Shown here: in pieces, positions 13,286-14,582 of the stretch
Position numbering within the stretch: position 1 is the first letter of the stretch
Layout of the letters: every line of letters starts with the position of its first letter
Source of the DNA: CAISTG01 sp964455185
GTDB taxonomy: Bacteria; Patescibacteriota; Patescibacteriia; 2-01-FULL-39-33
Length of the DNA stretch: 14,582 bases
Direction: 5' to 3'
Assembly: GCA_964455185.1 (NCBI GenBank)
Contig: CAYVUR010000018.1
Location: forward strand, 1-14,582
Program-made: the position numbers and the translations under genes
The notes under the pieces: generated by a model
Database searches by the model: none
The model's input: only the letters and a program-made list of their open reading frames with translations
Told to the model about the DNA's origin: nothing

Positions 13286-13314
13286 ATTCTAACAAATAAA
13301 CTTCTTTTTTTCAA
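13286..13314 (-). promoter_or_regulatory. Predicted promoter of the glycosyltransferase gene
   Basis: Read on minus, TTGAAA (13309-13314) is followed by 17 bases and TAGAAT (13286-13291), preceded by TGT as an extended -10. The predicted start (about 13278-13280) is 2-4 bases from the ATG at 13276, which points to a leaderless mRNA. Confidence 0.6.
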
Positions 13315-13343
13315 TTGATTTTTATAGAATTTTTTGTTATTAT
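13315..13343 (+). promoter_or_regulatory. Predicted promoter of ychF
   Basis: TTGATT (13315-13320), 17 bases, TATTAT (13338-13343), preceded by TGT as an extended -10. The -35 box starts at the base next to the -35 box of the divergent promoter. The predicted leader is about 18 nt, without a Shine-Dalgarno. Confidence 0.6.
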
Positions 13344-13367
13344 TTAGGCACAATATTAATTTTTACA

Positions 13368-14417
13368 ATGTCATTTTCTATTGGTATAGTTGGATTGCCT
13401 AATGTTGGTAAATCCACTCTTTTTAAAGCTTTAACTAAAAAACAGGTAGACGCAGCTAATTACCCTTTTTGTACTATAGATCCTAATGTTGGAGTCGTGG
13501 CCGTTCCTGACCCCAGATTAGAAGCATTAGGTAAAATTTCTCATTCAGCAAAAATAGTTCCCACAACGATTGAATTTATTGATATTGCTGGTATAGTTAA
13601 AGGAGCTTCAAAAGGTGAAGGTTTAGGCAATAAATTTTTAGCTAATATTAGAGAAGTTGATGCTATTGTTCAGGTAATACGTCAGTTTTCTGATAGTAAT
13701 GTTATTCATGTAGCTGGTAAAATTGATCCCCAATCAGATCAGGAAACAATAAATTTAGAATTAATTTTTGCTGATTTAGCGACTATTGAAAAACGTTCTA
13801 TTACAAATAGTAAAGAAGTTAGAGCTGGTAAAAAAGAAGCTTTAGAATTACAACCAATTCTTGAACGATTGAAAAATGGACTTGAAGCTGGAAAATTGGC
13901 TAATGAAATTATTATTGACCCCGAAGAAAAACTTTTAGTTAAAGATTTATGTTTGCTTACTATGAAACCAATGATTTATGTTCTTAATGTTGATGAAGAT
14001 AAAATTTTTCAAGAAACTGATTTTTTAACTATTTCTGCTAAAATAGAAGCTGAACTCGCTGAATTACCAGAAGAAGAAGCAAAACTTTATTTAAAAGAAT
14101 TACAATTAAATTCTTCTGGGCTGGATAGACTTATTAAAAAAGCTTATGATGCTTTAGATTTAATTACTTTTATAACTTCGGGAGAAATGGAAACTAAAGC
14201 TTGGACAATTAAACGTGGCACTAAAGCGCCTCAAGCCGCTGGAGTTATTCATAGTGATTTTGAGAAAGGATTTATTCGAGCTGAAGTTATTAATTGTAAC
14301 GATTTAATTAAAGCAGGCGGTGAAACTAAAGCTAAAGAAAAAGGTTTAATTCGTCTTGAAGGTAAAGATTATGTAATACAGGATGGTGACGTTTGTCATT
14401 TTAGATTTAATAATTAA
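13368..14417 (+). CDS. ychF: Redox-regulated ATPase YchF (OLA1 family)
   Basis: YchF is an Obg-related P-loop NTPase that binds ribosomes and prefers ATP; it is linked to stress responses and translation. The 349 residues are slightly under the usual ~363. The G1 loop is GLPNVGKST (9-17), followed by the family hallmark NYPFCTIDPN (31-40), G3 DIAG (72-75) with GASKGEGLGNKFL after it, and NVDE (207-210) at the G4 position, where classical GTPases have NKxD. A helical coiled-coil region (about 125-200) interrupts the G domain. The C-terminal TGS domain (about 265-349) has ETKAWTIKRGTKAPQAAGVIH, seen as its parts TKAWTIKRGTKAPQAAG and FEKGFIRAEV, and ends in DGDVCHFRFN. It is divergent from the glycosyltransferase gene. 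A small membrane protein gene starts 2 bases after its stop. Confidence 0.96.
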   Translation: MSFSIGIVGLPNVGKSTLFKALTKKQVDAANYPFCTIDPNVGVVAVPDPRLEALGKISHSAKIVPTTIEFIDIAGIVKGASKGEGLGNKFLANIREVDAIVQVIRQFSDSNVIHVAGKIDPQSDQETINLELIFADLATIEKRSITNSKEVRAGKKEALELQPILERLKNGLEAGKLANEIIIDPEEKLLVKDLCLLTMKPMIYVLNVDEDKIFQETDFLTISAKIEAELAELPEEEAKLYLKELQLNSSGLDRLIKKAYDALDLITFITSGEMETKAWTIKRGTKAPQAAGVIHSDFEKGFIRAEVINCNDLIKAGGETKAKEKGLIRLEGKDYVIQDGDVCHFRFNN

Positions 14418-14419
14418 TT

Positions 14420-14582
14420 ATGGAAGACGATACTAAATTAAAAATAATATTTTATGTTTTAGTTGGCTTGTATACGATTACAGTTATTGGTATTTGGGAA
14501 AGTTTTATTAAACCACTTTGGTTTATTATTTTAAAAATTGTTATACCTATAATCGTCTCATTTTATAATTTAATAATTATAA
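14420..14582 (+). CDS. Small membrane protein, partial (runs off the window)
   Basis: An open frame from the ATG at 14420 to the window end gives 54 residues with no stop. It begins MEDDTKLK, followed by two hydrophobic stretches (about 9-24 and 33-54) separated by GIWESFIKP. The start is 2 bases after the ychF stop, which supports co-transcription and translational coupling. No Shine-Dalgarno is visible. The family is not recognisable from the fragment. It could belong to a small integral membrane protein, or to the first helices of a larger one. Confidence 0.6.
   Translation, partial: MEDDTKLKIIFYVLVGLYTITVIGIWESFIKPLWFIILKIVIPIIVSFYNLIII

Noticed and set aside
1..14582. Mobile element, prophage, CRISPR array or defence system
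   Set aside because: No transposase, integrase, regular spaced repeats, attachment-site duplications or cas-like genes are visible; the tRNA clusters carry no adjacent integrase.

Overview
The window is a gene-dense, very AT-rich bacterial chromosome segment (roughly 30% GC by eye) with a scaffold gap of 32 N at 7470-7501. All large genes read cleanly in the standard bacterial code. Stops are TAA or TAG, except one TGA at the end of the glycosyltransferase. The gene set suggests a small-genome member of the Candidate Phyla Radiation (Patescibacteria): compact translation genes, an archaeal-type phosphoglycerate mutase, a family I pyrophosphatase, PilT, YibE/F, a DUF4405 protein and an MJ1255-family glycosyltransferase. 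This placement is an inference, and I cannot name the phylum-level lineage. No phage, transposon, CRISPR array or toxin-antitoxin module is visible.

Left part (1-5640). folD (minus) and infB (plus) diverge from facing promoters. infB and rbfA form a translation and ribosome-maturation operon ended by a perfect 16-bp hairpin terminator. An apgM-ppa operon follows, pairing a late glycolytic step with pyrophosphate removal. Next come tRNA-Arg(TCT) and tRNA-His(GTG), with a strong promoter in front and a terminator behind. The first 128 bases hold nothing I can identify beyond the 3' flank of folD.

Middle part (5640-9010). A lipoprotein gene and an SppA-type (S49) membrane protease form a two-gene unit with an unusually long leader. 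Two terminator-like hairpins and the assembly gap follow. Then come a small DUF4405 membrane protein, possibly haem-binding, and a YibE/F membrane protein.

Right part (9010-14582). rpmF, nusB, rnc and pilT run in one direction. A perfect 30-bp palindrome ends one base before the rnc start codon, a plausible autoregulatory target for RNase III and the most striking non-coding signal here. tRNA-Gly(GCC) and tRNA-Leu(TAA) on plus converge on tRNA-Lys(CTT) and tRNA-Arg(TCG) on minus across a shared 19-bp hairpin terminator. A glycosyltransferase (minus) and ychF (plus) diverge from promoters whose -35 boxes touch. A small membrane-protein gene begins 2 bases after ychF and runs off the window.

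Most transcription starts can be predicted because they share one layout: TTGAnn or TTGCnn, exactly 17 bases, then TAnnnT, often with an extended TGn. Predicted leaders are mostly 18-30 nt and usually lack a Shine-Dalgarno sequence. Exceptions are the lipoprotein gene (about 120 nt) and the glycosyltransferase (nearly leaderless). Unusual active-site positions occur in ApgM (His to Glu), RNase III (Asp to Asn) and FolD (eroded NADP loop).
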